Shown piece by piece: positions 8,420 to 17,537 of a stretch of 64,000 bases of DNA. The stretch is from Shewanella fidelis ATCC BAA-318 (lineage in GTDB: Bacteria > Pseudomonadota > Gammaproteobacteria > Enterobacterales > Shewanellaceae). Position numbers and translations under genes: made by a program. The DNA lies in contig NZ_KI912460.1 of NCBI RefSeq assembly GCF_000518605.1, positions 1 to 64,000 on the forward strand. The letters are read 5' to 3'. Position 1 is the first letter of the stretch, and each line of letters starts with the position of its first letter. Below the pieces are notes generated by a model, which had not been told where the DNA came from, searched no databases, and saw nothing but the letters and a program-made list of their open reading frames with translations.

Positions 8420-8875
8420 ATGCAAAGCAGAGTCGTGTTGATTGAGTTATTAACCGCCACGGATTTGACGGCTGCAGCCGAGCTTACCTTAGCCAATATG
8501 CAACCATATTATAAAAAGTACGGGCTAGAGTGGGATAGTACAACTATCTTAACTATGACTGAGGGGCTGAGTAATCTGCAGATCATACTTAACGGTGAGC
8601 CAGTTGGCATTTTAAGGCTATCGTTTACGGATGAGGTTTGTCAGCTTCGAGATTTGCAGATAGATAGTCGTTTTCAAAATAAAGGTGTTGGCAAGTTAGT
8701 ATTACTTGAAGTTGTAGGCATTGCAGAGAAAGCGGCTGTGAAATTTATTGAACTAAAAGTTTTTAAAGTTAGCCCTGCGGTTAGGCTGTATACACGTTTG
8801 GGTTACAGTGTACAGCAACAGGATGAACGATTTTTTTATATGCAATATCAGTTCAATAAGGCGGCTAGCGAGTAG
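8420..8875 (+). CDS. GNAT-family N-acetyltransferase
   Basis: 151-residue GNAT protein. The central strand pair CQLRDLQIDSRFQNKGVGKLVLLEV carries the acetyl-CoA binding loop QNKGVGK, and the late motif SPAVRLYTRLGY is the classical C-terminal GNAT strand-helix. The early LANMQPYYKKYGLEWD resembles small stand-alone acetyltransferases. Two closely placed ATG codons (8416 and 8420) exist; only the second opens this frame. It lies 66 bases after the radical SAM gene and 42 before the DUF3861 gene, in the same direction. Substrate unknown. Confidence 0.8.
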   Translation: MQSRVVLIELLTATDLTAAAELTLANMQPYYKKYGLEWDSTTILTMTEGLSNLQIILNGEPVGILRLSFTDEVCQLRDLQIDSRFQNKGVGKLVLLEVVGIAEKAAVKFIELKVFKVSPAVRLYTRLGYSVQQQDERFFYMQYQFNKAASE

Positions 8876-8917
8876 CTTTTATTAACACTATTTAAACCTA
8901 TTCATTAGGAGTTAATC

Positions 8918-9202
8918 ATGAAAGGCCATTTATATAAGGTAACTTTAGAGCATTTACAAGACGCGAAAGGGCAGGCTGTTGATGATAGTAAGTTGGTGTT
9001 TGAAACGCGTAATCATGACGATATTTTTAAAATTGTCGAGATGATGAAAGGGAAAATGGATATAGACGAAACAGATGCTATCGCCTTTGCTGTGGGTTTA
9101 AAGCTTTTTGGCGAAGTTATGCTGAACAATCGTGATGTTGAGCTGTTTAAGCAGTTTAAACCGCATATGACAGATTTTATGAAGCAATTGAAAAAACAGT
9201 AA
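8918..9202 (+). CDS. DUF3861 family protein
   Basis: 94-residue small cytoplasmic protein recognised as the DUF3861 type: it starts KGHLYKVTLEHL, has a central FETRNHDDIF segment and ends with helical FKPHMTDFMKQLKK. Function unknown in the family. The ATG is preceded by AGGAG (8 bases). It is followed directly by a strong bidirectional terminator shared with the convergent fadE gene. Confidence 0.75.
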   Translation: MKGHLYKVTLEHLQDAKGQAVDDSKLVFETRNHDDIFKIVEMMKGKMDIDETDAIAFAVGLKLFGEVMLNNRDVELFKQFKPHMTDFMKQLKKQ

Positions 9203-9216
9203 ATATAACGGTAAAT

Positions 9217-9250
9217 AAAAAGGCTTAAGTGAATTCACTTAAGCCTTTTT
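9217..9250. terminator. Bidirectional intrinsic terminator
   Basis: A perfect 34-base palindrome (AAAAAGGCTTAAGTGAA followed by its complement), flanked by A-runs on the left and T-runs on the right, lies between the convergent DUF3861 gene and fadE. Confidence 0.9.
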
Positions 9251-9273
9251 GTTATGTTGCAATGCGTTAACGA

Positions 9274-11721
9274 TTAAGCCGCTTCAAACTGCTTAGCATA
9301 TTCAAGCGTGCGAGCTTTTAGCTCTTCTGGGTCAAAGTCATCGACATTGATAGACTTCATTCGGCCGATTTCTGCACGTTCAAGTAGGGCGATTTCAGCC
9401 TCGCTCAATACACCTAAGGCTTTGCCTTCAGCAGCCACTTTATCTAGCCACATAAAAGGTAGGCGTTTACCCGCTGCTTTACAGACTTTGTCGTAGATAG
9501 GTTCTGACGCCAAAATATCTTTAAAGGTTTGCTCTTGAATACCTACTGTGTTGTGCTCACTAGCAGTCCAGAATTGACCTTTACCTAAACGGTCACGACT
9601 CGCGCAAGGTGTTTGCATTATTTTCGCCACTTTGTGGTCAAGGATATCGCTTGGACGTTTTAGTGGGCGACCAAATGGGAAGATCACTGCACGCAGTGCA
9701 AGACCTAAGCCCATCGGGAAATTATCCAGTAGTTCATCGAGTGAAGATTGCAGTTTATACAGGGAATCTTCAACAGCCCACTGCACTAGCGGCAGATCTT
9801 CTGTTAATCGGCCTTCATCTTCATAACGCTTAAGCGTTGCTGAAGCGAGATAGAGCTGGCTGAGCAGATCACCAAGACGAGCTGAAATACGCTCTTTACG
9901 CTTAAGGTTACCGCCAAGGGTTGCCATCGCTAGATCTGATAATAGTGCTAAATTGGCACTAAAACGGTTCATCTGTTGATAATAGCGCTTAGTTTTATCC
10001 GAGTACGGCGCGTTAGAGAAGTGACTAGATGTTAGACCCATCCATAAACTACGTACTAGGTTGCTGGTAGTAAAGCCAATATGACCAAAGATAGCGGCAT
10101 CAAAGTCGCGTAAGCCTTTGTTGGCATCTGCATCAAATGCAGATTCCATTTCTGCTAATACGTATGGGTGACAACGAATTGCACCTTGACCATAGATAAT
10201 CATTGAACGGGTAAGAATGTTTGCGCCCTCAACGGTAATGGCAATTGGCGCAGCTTGGTAACCACGACCTAAATAGTTATTTGGGCCTAAGCACACCCCT
10301 TTACCACCGTGAATATCCATGGCATCGATAACGCACTTTTGCATTCTATCGGTTAGATGATACTTAACGATAGCCGAGATCACTGATGGCTTTTCACCTA
10401 AGTCGATACCGGTCGTTGTCAGTGAGGTTACTGCATCCATCAAGTAAGCGTTACCGCCAATGCGCGCCATCGGTTCTTCAATACCTTCAAGCTTACCAAT
10501 AGGTAGTTTGAACTGACGACGAATACGCGCATAGGCACCCGTTGCCAGCGCCGCAGTTTTAATACCGCCAGCAGAGTTTGATGGTAAGGTAATACCGCGA
10601 CCTACAGACAGACATTCAACCAGCATTCTCCAACCTTGGCCGGCCATTTCAGCACCGCCAATAATAAAGCTAAGTGGAACAAAGACTTCATTACCGCGAG
10701 TCGGACCATTTTGGAACATACAGTTAAGTGGGAAGTGACGGCGACCGGTTTCTACACCTTCAATGTCAGTAGGGATCAGTGCGCAGGTAATACCCAAATC
10801 TTCTTGATTGCCAAGTAACTGATCAGGATCTTTTAGTTTGAATGCTAGACCAAGCACAGTTGCGATTGGCGCGAGGGTTATATAACGCTTGTTCCAGGTA
10901 AGCTTCATACCTAAGACTTCTTCACCTTCCCATTCGCCTTTACAGACAATACCGTAATCGGGGATCGCACCGGCATCACTGCCAGCTTCTGGGCTAGTTA
11001 AGGCAAAGCAAGGAACTTCAAGGCCTTGAGCAAGGCGGGGTAAGTAGTAGTCTTGTTGGTCTTTGGTGCCGTAGTGCTGCAGTAGTTCGCCTGGCCCAAG
11101 TGAGTTAGGTACACCAACCGTTGATGCTAATTCGCTGCTTAAACCTGCAAGCTTTTGTAATACGCGGGACTGTGCATAAGCAGAATATTCTAAACCACCG
11201 TATTTCTTTTTAATAATCATCGCAAAGAAGCCATGATCTTTTAGGTATTGCCATACTTCTTCAGGTAAGTCTGCTAACTGGTGTGACACTTGATGTTGAT
11301 TCACCATACGGCAAACTTCTTCAACAGGTCCATCTAAAAAGGCTTGTTCTTCCGCACTAAGGGTGGCTTTAGGGTAGTTATGCAGTTTGCTCCAGTCTGG
11401 TTTACCTGCAAATAGATCTGCTTCCCACCAGGTGGTGCCTGCTTCAATCGCTTCTCTTTCAGTTGACGACATCTCAGGCATGATCCCGCGGTACATTTTT
11501 AGTAGAGGGCGGGTAATAACGTTTTGTCTAAATGAGCTGATATTAAGCGGCAGAGCGATTGCAACAAAAACTAGCCAAAGTAGGGCGCTAGCATTACCCA
11601 ATCCGGTTGCTATTGCTAATACAGCTGCAGTGCCTAAGCTAGCAGTCAGTAGAGAGACTCTGAGATAAGCAAAAGCACCTATCGCAACGATTATCGCCAA
11701 GATCCAAAGTAGGGTCGTCAC
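9274..11721 (-). CDS. fadE: Acyl-CoA dehydrogenase FadE
   Basis: 815 residues, matching the roughly 814-residue E. coli FadE, which catalyses the first step of fatty-acid beta-oxidation (acyl-CoA to trans-2-enoyl-CoA, FAD-dependent). Two N-terminal hydrophobic segments (about 4-50) are followed by the acyl-CoA dehydrogenase domains: GPGELLQHYGT, CFALTSPEAGSDAGAIPD and the central IHGGKGVCLGP region are typical, and the long C-terminal extension is characteristic of FadE. The start is GTG at 11721 with AAAGGAG 9 bases upstream. A PsrA/FadR-type palindrome lies about 136 bases before the start. Confidence 0.95.
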   Translation of the reverse strand: MTTLLWILAIIVAIGAFAYLRVSLLTASLGTAAVLAIATGLGNASALLWLVFVAIALPLNISSFRQNVITRPLLKMYRGIMPEMSSTEREAIEAGTTWWEADLFAGKPDWSKLHNYPKATLSAEEQAFLDGPVEEVCRMVNQHQVSHQLADLPEEVWQYLKDHGFFAMIIKKKYGGLEYSAYAQSRVLQKLAGLSSELASTVGVPNSLGPGELLQHYGTKDQQDYYLPRLAQGLEVPCFALTSPEAGSDAGAIPDYGIVCKGEWEGEEVLGMKLTWNKRYITLAPIATVLGLAFKLKDPDQLLGNQEDLGITCALIPTDIEGVETGRRHFPLNCMFQNGPTRGNEVFVPLSFIIGGAEMAGQGWRMLVECLSVGRGITLPSNSAGGIKTAALATGAYARIRRQFKLPIGKLEGIEEPMARIGGNAYLMDAVTSLTTTGIDLGEKPSVISAIVKYHLTDRMQKCVIDAMDIHGGKGVCLGPNNYLGRGYQAAPIAITVEGANILTRSMIIYGQGAIRCHPYVLAEMESAFDADANKGLRDFDAAIFGHIGFTTSNLVRSLWMGLTSSHFSNAPYSDKTKRYYQQMNRFSANLALLSDLAMATLGGNLKRKERISARLGDLLSQLYLASATLKRYEDEGRLTEDLPLVQWAVEDSLYKLQSSLDELLDNFPMGLGLALRAVIFPFGRPLKRPSDILDHKVAKIMQTPCASRDRLGKGQFWTASEHNTVGIQEQTFKDILASEPIYDKVCKAAGKRLPFMWLDKVAAEGKALGVLSEAEIALLERAEIGRMKSINVDDFDPEELKARTLEYAKQFEAA

Positions 11722-11856
11722 TGTAATTCTCCTTTTATGTGTGACCTAAAGTTGACCTAAAGGCACTGTTTTTGGGTTCTACCTCACAATTATAGTGTGT
11801 GGTCAGACCTGTGTCTCATAAAATCTAAACCTTAGTTAATTTTAATACAAGCATTT

Positions 11857-11874
11857 TTCAAACAAATGTTTAAA
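11857..11874. promoter_or_regulatory. Fatty-acid regulator (PsrA-like) operator candidate
   Basis: TTCAAACAAATGTTTAAA is a near-perfect palindrome (TTCAAAC-N4-GTTTAAA, one mismatch). It contains the CAAAC-N4-GTTT(G/A) core seen in PsrA-type operators that control beta-oxidation genes in Shewanella and Pseudomonas. Its place between the divergent fadE and yafJ genes supports a role in fadE control (inference). Confidence 0.45.
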
Positions 11875-11961
11875 TTATTTGCAACGCTTTAGATTCCCCA
11901 ATGGCGCTCAAGTGGTTAGAATAAAAGGCATCAAGTTGTAAATTGAGCGGGATGAAGATTA

Positions 11962-12738
11962 ATGTGCGAGTTACTGGCCATGAGTGCCAATGTTCCGACA
12001 GATATTGTATTTAGTTTTACCGGATTAGCTGAAAGAGGTGGCGTAACCGGACCACATGTTGATGGTTGGGGCATTACTTTTTATGAGGGCAAAGGTAGCC
12101 GCACCTTTAAAGATGCGCGTCCAAGCAGTGAATCCCATGTTGCCCAGCTTATTAAGTCTTATCCGATAAAAAGTGAAGTTGTGGTTAGTCATATTCGCCA
12201 AGCAAATCGAGGTTGTGTGTCACTTGAGAACACCCATCCATTTACTCGTGAGTTGTGGGGGCAATACTGGACCTATGCGCATAATGGTCAGTTAACTGGC
12301 TATGAAGATAAGTTCGTCGCTAAGCGCTTTACTGCTGTGGGTGATACAGACAGTGAAATGGCTTTTTGTTGGATCATGGATAAAGTGGTTGAACGATTTG
12401 GTGACACAGCCCCTGAAGATCGATTAGTTGTTTATGATTATATTGCGACTTTAGCCGATGAAATTCGTGCGTTAGGTGTGTTTAACATGATCTTAAGTGA
12501 TGGTGAGCATTTGATGAGTTACTGTACCAATAACTTATGTTACATCACTCGACGAGCACCATTTGGTAAAGCTAAGTTAATTGATACCGATGTGGTGATA
12601 GATTTTGATAAAGAAACCACACCAAATGATATAGTGACCGTAATTGCTACGCGGCCGCTAACGAAAGATGAACAGTGGAATGTTCTTAGCCCTGGCGAGT
12701 GGAAGTTGTTCAAAAAGGGTGAGTTAGTCAGTTCGTAG
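11962..12738 (+). CDS. yafJ: YafJ-type class II glutamine amidotransferase
   Basis: 258 residues, close to E. coli YafJ (255). After Met removal Cys2 (MCELLAMS) becomes the N-terminal catalytic nucleophile of class II glutamine amidotransferases. GPHVDGWGITFYEG, VSHIRQANRG and AHNGQLTGY are the conserved glutaminase motifs, and DTDSEMAFCWIMD completes the fold. There is no synthetase domain, as in other YafJ proteins, and the true acceptor is unknown. Divergent from fadE. Ends at a bidirectional terminator shared with the DUF3108 gene. Confidence 0.9.
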   Translation: MCELLAMSANVPTDIVFSFTGLAERGGVTGPHVDGWGITFYEGKGSRTFKDARPSSESHVAQLIKSYPIKSEVVVSHIRQANRGCVSLENTHPFTRELWGQYWTYAHNGQLTGYEDKFVAKRFTAVGDTDSEMAFCWIMDKVVERFGDTAPEDRLVVYDYIATLADEIRALGVFNMILSDGEHLMSYCTNNLCYITRRAPFGKAKLIDTDVVIDFDKETTPNDIVTVIATRPLTKDEQWNVLSPGEWKLFKKGELVSS

Positions 12739-12746
12739 GTTAGTAA

Positions 12747-12781
12747 AAAGCTCGCTAAGTTTTACTAAGCGAGCTTTTTTT
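12747..12781. terminator. Bidirectional intrinsic terminator
   Basis: AAAGCTCGCT and AGCGAGCTTT form a perfect 10-bp stem around an 11-base loop, with a T-run to the right and an A-run to the left. It lies between the convergent yafJ and DUF3108 genes. Confidence 0.9.
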
Positions 12782-12804
12782 AATGGTTTACTTTGAGCTC
12801 ATTA

Positions 12805-13605
12805 TTACCCTTGTTTATTATTGTCAGGGGAAGCTGTGTCTTTGTTTAGTGCTTGTTCCGTGTTTACTGGTTCAAAACGATAATTAAGTAGCTTAATATC
12901 TAATTGTTTACTGCCTTTTTCAAAATGAGACAGTCGAATAGGTAAGTAACCTAATTCCGGTGCCATCCAGAAAAATGTCTGGCGTTTTTTACTGTTGCGT
13001 ACCACTTCAAATTTGACGGTTTGATAGCTGCCACTGTCAATATTTACTCGTTCTTTACCAACAATTTTAAAGTCATAGTCATCGATTTCCCCCTCTTTCA
13101 CCATACTGTAATGCAAGCTATCTCTGTTAGCCTCCATGTCCAGCCTAAACTGCAGTTGTACCATGAGTGGGTCAAATAGTTTTGTGTCGTAGGGAAACTT
13201 TGCGCGTTCATCTTTATAGCGGCTATGAACGACATTTTGTGCTTTCGCAAAAGCAGCTTGCTCACGAAAATTGGGGCCTGTTCCTGTGCGTTCAACACTG
13301 TAGCGCATTGGCACAAGGTGATTATCATCTTCTAAACTAAATTCACTGCGAATATGGCGTTTATCAGATAGCATGAGTAGGCTCACATCGCTGTCAAACC
13401 GGTAGCGGTACAGGTTGCCTTCTGGGGCTTGTAAAATATAGCGCGCGCGACCAAGTTCTATGCTGCCGTAATAAACTTCATACTCCGCCATATGAGGAGT
13501 TAAAGCCGTGGTATTGGCAAAACTATTGGGTGTAGTTAATAGCAAACCAAGCGTAAATAGCGGTGCTAACTTTGTGGGTAATCTTGATGTCAGTACTTTT
13601 AGCAA
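12805..13605 (-). CDS. Exported DUF3108 family protein
   Basis: I place the start at TTG 13605 (266 residues) because AAAGGAG lies 6 bases before it; a TTG at 13623 would put that SD inside the gene. From 13605 the product has a classical signal peptide (LFTLGLLLTTPNSFA) and a mature periplasmic domain of the DUF3108 type: AEYEVYYGSIELGRARYIL, a central YRYRFDSDVSLLMLSDKRH, then KFEVVRNSKKRQTFFWMAPELGYLPIRL near the end. Function of the family is not established. It may share a transcript with the ATL gene upstream (54 bases between them). Confidence 0.8.
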   Translation of the reverse strand: MLKVLTSRLPTKLAPLFTLGLLLTTPNSFANTTALTPHMAEYEVYYGSIELGRARYILQAPEGNLYRYRFDSDVSLLMLSDKRHIRSEFSLEDDNHLVPMRYSVERTGTGPNFREQAAFAKAQNVVHSRYKDERAKFPYDTKLFDPLMVQLQFRLDMEANRDSLHYSMVKEGEIDDYDFKIVGKERVNIDSGSYQTVKFEVVRNSKKRQTFFWMAPELGYLPIRLSHFEKGSKQLDIKLLNYRFEPVNTEQALNKDTASPDNNKQG

Positions 13606-13659
13606 AGGCAGCTCCTTTTTCAAAACGGGGTCATTAGCTATTTGTCATCTTGTTGCTAG

Positions 13660-14013
13660 TTAAAAAGGCATAGACAAAACTAAGGTTGCTAGATCTGGGC
13701 GCCACTCATATTCAGCTAACTTTACTCTGCCACGATTCACTATGATTGCTTCACTGCGTAATCGTTGCATCTGCTCTATAAACGCTTCGCTATGTTCAGC
13801 AAACGAGATCTTCCCTTGGCTATTAATGACCCTGTGCCATGGTAGTGCAAGTTCACTCGGTGCCGCTTTTAATGCTCTAGACACATAACGTGCCCTACCT
13901 GGCAGGCCTGCTAAATCAGCCACTTTACCGTAAGAACATACTTTACCTTCAGGGATCATAGACACAATATGCCAAATTTGCGTCATTGGTGAAGCTTTAT
14001 TACTGGGTTGCAT
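13660..14013 (-). CDS. Alkyltransferase-like protein (ATL)
   Basis: 117-residue relative of O6-alkylguanine-DNA alkyltransferase in which the catalytic Cys is replaced by Trp (LPWHRVI, W59), the hallmark of ATL proteins such as E. coli Atl/YbaZ. VCSYGKVADLAGLPGRARYVSRAL is the DNA-binding helix-turn-helix with the arginine finger. ATLs bind O6-alkylguanine and pass the lesion to nucleotide excision repair without transferring the alkyl group. The ATG is preceded by GGAGG (8 bases). Confidence 0.88.
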   Translation of the reverse strand: MQPSNKASPMTQIWHIVSMIPEGKVCSYGKVADLAGLPGRARYVSRALKAAPSELALPWHRVINSQGKISFAEHSEAFIEQMQRLRSEAIIVNRGRVKLAEYEWRPDLATLVLSMPF

Positions 14014-14225
14014 TGGATTTGCCTCCTGTTATTACGGTAGTTTTTCACAGTGATGAGATCAACTGTCGAAGAGGTTAAATCTCAGTAAACACCGCAATAA
14101 GTGTTGCAACTGTTAATTATTGCGCGCTATGTTTTTGTGTGGTTACGCGCTTGTAATATAAGGTAAAAACTCTTGCTGCTACTTAGCACTAAAGTAATAA
14201 TAGCGCCTTTTTTACGGTATATATA

Positions 14226-14897
14226 ATGTCAGTAAAGGCTTTGCGGTCGAGTATTGGGTGTTTGTTAGTACTCTCAGCGGTGTCTCTGCCCACTTGGGCT
14301 AGTGATTTTCGACATATCGCTGATCCATTGAAGTTGAGCGACTCCCTTTATATTGGCTTTGATGATGACACCTTTAAAGTCGGTGGTAGTTTCGCAACCA
14401 GTCATCAAAAGTTTTCAGCCAATACCAATTTTGATGGTGATAAATGGCATTTAGGTTACTTGTACTCTGCCAGTGACCTTAACTTTAGAGCTTCAGTCGA
14501 GCATGGTAAAACCGACACTCCTCAAGGTAAATCTAGCCATTATCAATACCAAATGGGTTTAATGACAGAGCATAAAGGTTGGTTTGCGACTCAAGTCTTT
14601 ACTGAGCTTGCAGTGAACCATTTGGCTGTGAAGCATTACAAAGACAGTACGGCTGCTAATGCTAACATAACAGTATTAAAACCAATGACCGAGCATTGGT
14701 ATAGCGAACTTTACTTGCAAGGTAACGCAGGCATTGACGGAGTAGAGCGTTATGATGCGAGAAGTTGGTTAGCCCTTGGCTATCAAATAAACCCACAATG
14801 GTCTTGGGTGATCCGCTACCAATATGATTGGGAAAAATTAGCGCGGATTGAGAATGAAGATACCCAGTGGGTATTTGCTATTCGCTCACAATTTTAA
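14226..14897 (+). CDS. Predicted outer-membrane beta-barrel protein
   Basis: 223 residues with an N-terminal signal peptide ending near PTWASDF. The mature part alternates polar and hydrophobic residues in short strands rich in Tyr, Trp and Gly (WHLGYLYSA, WLALGYQINPQWSWVIRYQY) and ends in a C-terminal Phe (VFAIRSQF), as expected for a BAM substrate. No family recognised; it may be a small porin-like or structural barrel. Gene stands alone, with a shared terminator downstream. Confidence 0.7.
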   Translation: MSVKALRSSIGCLLVLSAVSLPTWASDFRHIADPLKLSDSLYIGFDDDTFKVGGSFATSHQKFSANTNFDGDKWHLGYLYSASDLNFRASVEHGKTDTPQGKSSHYQYQMGLMTEHKGWFATQVFTELAVNHLAVKHYKDSTAANANITVLKPMTEHWYSELYLQGNAGIDGVERYDARSWLALGYQINPQWSWVIRYQYDWEKLARIENEDTQWVFAIRSQF

Positions 14898-14919
14898 TAC
14901 AGGTTAGCACAGATAAAGT

Positions 14920-14951
14920 AAGCCCATATTGTTTATCAATATGGGCTTTTT
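14920..14951. terminator. Bidirectional intrinsic terminator
   Basis: AAGCCCATATTG and its complement form a 12-bp stem with a 5-base loop and a T-run on the right. It separates the barrel gene from the convergent transporter gene. Confidence 0.88.
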
Positions 14952-14960
14952 AGTTTGGTT

Positions 14961-16679
14961 TTAGTTTATTTCAGCCAGTTCAAGTTCACTATCTTCGGCT
15001 TGCGGTGTGGTACCAAATTTATGAAATAATACTAAACCAAGAGCCGTGAGTACGCCTAATGCGCCAATGATGTACCACATCAACTCAGGACGATCAGCGC
15101 CTTTCGCCACTTCAGAATACAAGTAGCCCGATAGTGGGCCAGCTAATAAAAAGCCAATTGCGGAAGAGACAAAGTAATATCCCATAAACATGGCTTTTTT
15201 ATCATTTGGCGCAAAGCTTGCCACATATTCTTGGCTTTTTGGTGAAGCAACCATCTCACCGATTGAGAACACTAAAATTGAGGTTAGTACCATAGCGCCG
15301 CCCATTATTGCACCGTGAGCAATTCCGCCAATAGCAGTGCCAAGCGCTAGGATGATGGTGCCACCAACCAATACTGGCAGAGCATGGAAACGCTCAACAA
15401 CTCGGCTGATCATCAGTTGCATGACAACAATAGATAAAAAATTGAGTCCGATAAGGTATTCAGGGTTAACTTGGCGATATTCTACCGCCCAAGTTTGCGC
15501 ATATTGCGCAGCAAGCGTAGGTGTTTGTGTTATCGCTGTGAGTGCTTGGCTGATTTCTGCTGTTGGCACCATCACTTTGGTGTGCACCAGTTCAAAGTAA
15601 GCTTGCTTGGCATTGAGTGTTTCGTTAGCAACCTCACTTGCTAAACGCGTCAGTTCTGCTTGCAGTAAACTAACATCAACCGGGGCAAAAAATTCTAGCA
15701 AATCAGGATAAGAAGCCAGCATTAACACCAGATCACTGGTATCGACAAAGTCGCGAATATAAATAGGCAAAGTAATAAATATCTGCTGATAAACCATCCA
15801 CATTCCTGAAAGGATCAGTAAATAAATCACAAATGGTTTGTTACCTAGACTGACTTTTTGGGCGTACCAAGGTGCTTTGACATTAGGGCTTGCGAGTTTG
15901 TCCCAAATAATATGTAGGCTAAACCAAATGGCATAAGTGATTAATGTGGTTTCGCCGCTTATCCATTTGGCGCCGTAAGACATTAAAATAATTAAGGTGC
16001 CAAAGAAGAGAATAGCGAAACGGGCATTACCCAATACTTGTTGGATATCTTTAAATACAGCTTTAAGCGGCTTACCTTTTTGTAAGCTTTGATCTGTTGG
16101 CTCTTTATAAAAGAAATAAGCGGGAATAAAGTTAACCGCGATCCAAAAGGCCGACATGATAAATACCCAGTCCCAGCTAATCGCTCTAACGTAGCCCGCG
16201 ATAAACGGCCCTAAAAAACCGCCGATATTAACCATCATATAGAAAATGCCAAAGCCTAAGCCACGATTGGTTTCATCTGTTGTTCGGGCTACCGTTCCGG
16301 TCACAACGGGTTTGAAGCAGGCCGCGCCAACAGCAACTCCCATAAAGGCCACAAAAAAGCCCATAAAACTGTCAACTTGGCCGAGCAGGTAATAGCTAGG
16401 GCACATGATGGCATAAGCAACCAGAAACATTTTCCGGTAACCGTATCTATCAGCCAAGGCACCAGTCAATACCGGGAATAGATAAAGAAAGAAGGGGATC
16501 ATGCCTTGTAGCAGACCTCGCTCTTGTTCTGAAAAGCCTAATCCGCCTTGGTTTTGCGGCGAGGTCATATATAAAGACGATAAAGCAAAAAAGCCATACC
16601 ACGCTAAACGTTCAAAGATCTCCATTGTATTGGCAACGAAGAAGGTAGGGGGCAACGGGGTGCGTCCTGCTGAGGTCAT
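14961..16679 (-). CDS. MFS transporter, POT/oligopeptide-like
   Basis: 572-residue integral membrane protein with about 12 or more helices. The N-terminus (FFVANTMEIFERLAWYGFFALSSLYM) resembles the first helix of proton-dependent oligopeptide transporters, including the ExxERxxYY-like signature in degenerate form (EIFERLAWY). GALADRYGYRKMFL is the MFS loop 2-3 motif. A large soluble loop of about 100 residues (about 310-410) between helices is atypical of short MFS proteins. Probably imports peptides or another nutrient with protons; substrate unproven. Starts at ATG 16679. Confidence 0.75.
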   Translation of the reverse strand: MTSAGRTPLPPTFFVANTMEIFERLAWYGFFALSSLYMTSPQNQGGLGFSEQERGLLQGMIPFFLYLFPVLTGALADRYGYRKMFLVAYAIMCPSYYLLGQVDSFMGFFVAFMGVAVGAACFKPVVTGTVARTTDETNRGLGFGIFYMMVNIGGFLGPFIAGYVRAISWDWVFIMSAFWIAVNFIPAYFFYKEPTDQSLQKGKPLKAVFKDIQQVLGNARFAILFFGTLIILMSYGAKWISGETTLITYAIWFSLHIIWDKLASPNVKAPWYAQKVSLGNKPFVIYLLILSGMWMVYQQIFITLPIYIRDFVDTSDLVLMLASYPDLLEFFAPVDVSLLQAELTRLASEVANETLNAKQAYFELVHTKVMVPTAEISQALTAITQTPTLAAQYAQTWAVEYRQVNPEYLIGLNFLSIVVMQLMISRVVERFHALPVLVGGTIILALGTAIGGIAHGAIMGGAMVLTSILVFSIGEMVASPKSQEYVASFAPNDKKAMFMGYYFVSSAIGFLLAGPLSGYLYSEVAKGADRPELMWYIIGALGVLTALGLVLFHKFGTTPQAEDSELELAEIN

Positions 16680-16933
16680 ATCATTATCCGTATATTGTAT
16701 ACATTTTTATTCATGCTACCACATGTTAATAAAAAGTGGAGCTAATTGTGCAAAATAGCGACGCATTCGTTTGATTATATGGTGTATTAAAACAGAGGAA
16801 CTCAGAGACGAAATGAGCGAATAAGCCTAATAGAGTGGGGATGAGAGACTTTATATCGTACTCAAGATTGCCTTTATTGGTTATTCGGTCATAATAGCGC
16901 GAATTTTTTAGTTAACATTAGTGTGATAAAAGT

Positions 16934-17425
16934 ATGGCAGTGTTAGACATCTTAACGATCCCCGATGAGCGCTTGAAGCGTAAAGCTGTGCCGGTAACAG
17001 ATATTGAGTCTGTGCAAGGCTTTATCGATGATCTAATTGAAACCATGTATGACACCGATGATGGGATCGGCTTAGCAGCGACGCAAGTTGGCAGTTTACA
17101 TGCTATTTTGGTTATCGATTTATCTGAAGAACGTGATCAACCTATGGTGCTAATCAACCCTGAAATAGTGGAGTCTCGTGGTCAATATCAAGGCGAAGAA
17201 GGCTGCTTATCTATTCCTGGTTACCGCGCTAAAGTTAATCGTCACCAAGGAGTTAAAGTGACAGCGCTTGATCGTGAAGGTAAAGCGTTCGAGATTGATA
17301 CCGATGAGTTTTTAGCGATTGTTTTACAGCATGAAATGGATCACCTAAACGGTGTGGTATTTACAGATCACCTATCTATGCTTAAACAGCAAATTGCATT
17401 GAAAAAAGTGAAAAAATACAAATAA
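16934..17425 (+). CDS. def: Peptide deformylase
   Basis: 163-residue enzyme that removes the formyl group from nascent proteins. All three motifs are intact: GIGLAATQVG (44-53), EGCLSIPG with metal ligand C91, and QHEMDH with ligands H133 and H137 and catalytic E134. Length is standard. It is not followed by fmt, so it is either a lone paralogue or a rearranged locus. The stop is followed by an intrinsic terminator at 17478-17510. Confidence 0.93.
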   Translation: MAVLDILTIPDERLKRKAVPVTDIESVQGFIDDLIETMYDTDDGIGLAATQVGSLHAILVIDLSEERDQPMVLINPEIVESRGQYQGEEGCLSIPGYRAKVNRHQGVKVTALDREGKAFEIDTDEFLAIVLQHEMDHLNGVVFTDHLSMLKQQIALKKVKKYK

Positions 17426-17477
17426 GTTATTAATTTCACCCGCACAGCTTAAACCAGTTGGCGATAAACTTAGCAAC

Positions 17478-17510
17478 AAAGCGCTACTCTTTTAGAGGGG
17501 CGCTTTTTTT
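17478..17510 (+). terminator. Intrinsic terminator after def
   Basis: A stem with small bulges (AAAGCGC, CTCT / AGAG, GCGCTTT) is followed by seven T residues. Confidence 0.8.
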
Positions 17511-17537
17511 GCAATTAAAATCGCTTGCGATCTAACA

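Noticed and set aside
12800..13623. Start of the DUF3108 gene at TTG 13623
   Set aside because: It would place the strong AAAGGAG inside the gene; the TTG at 13605 is correctly spaced from it.
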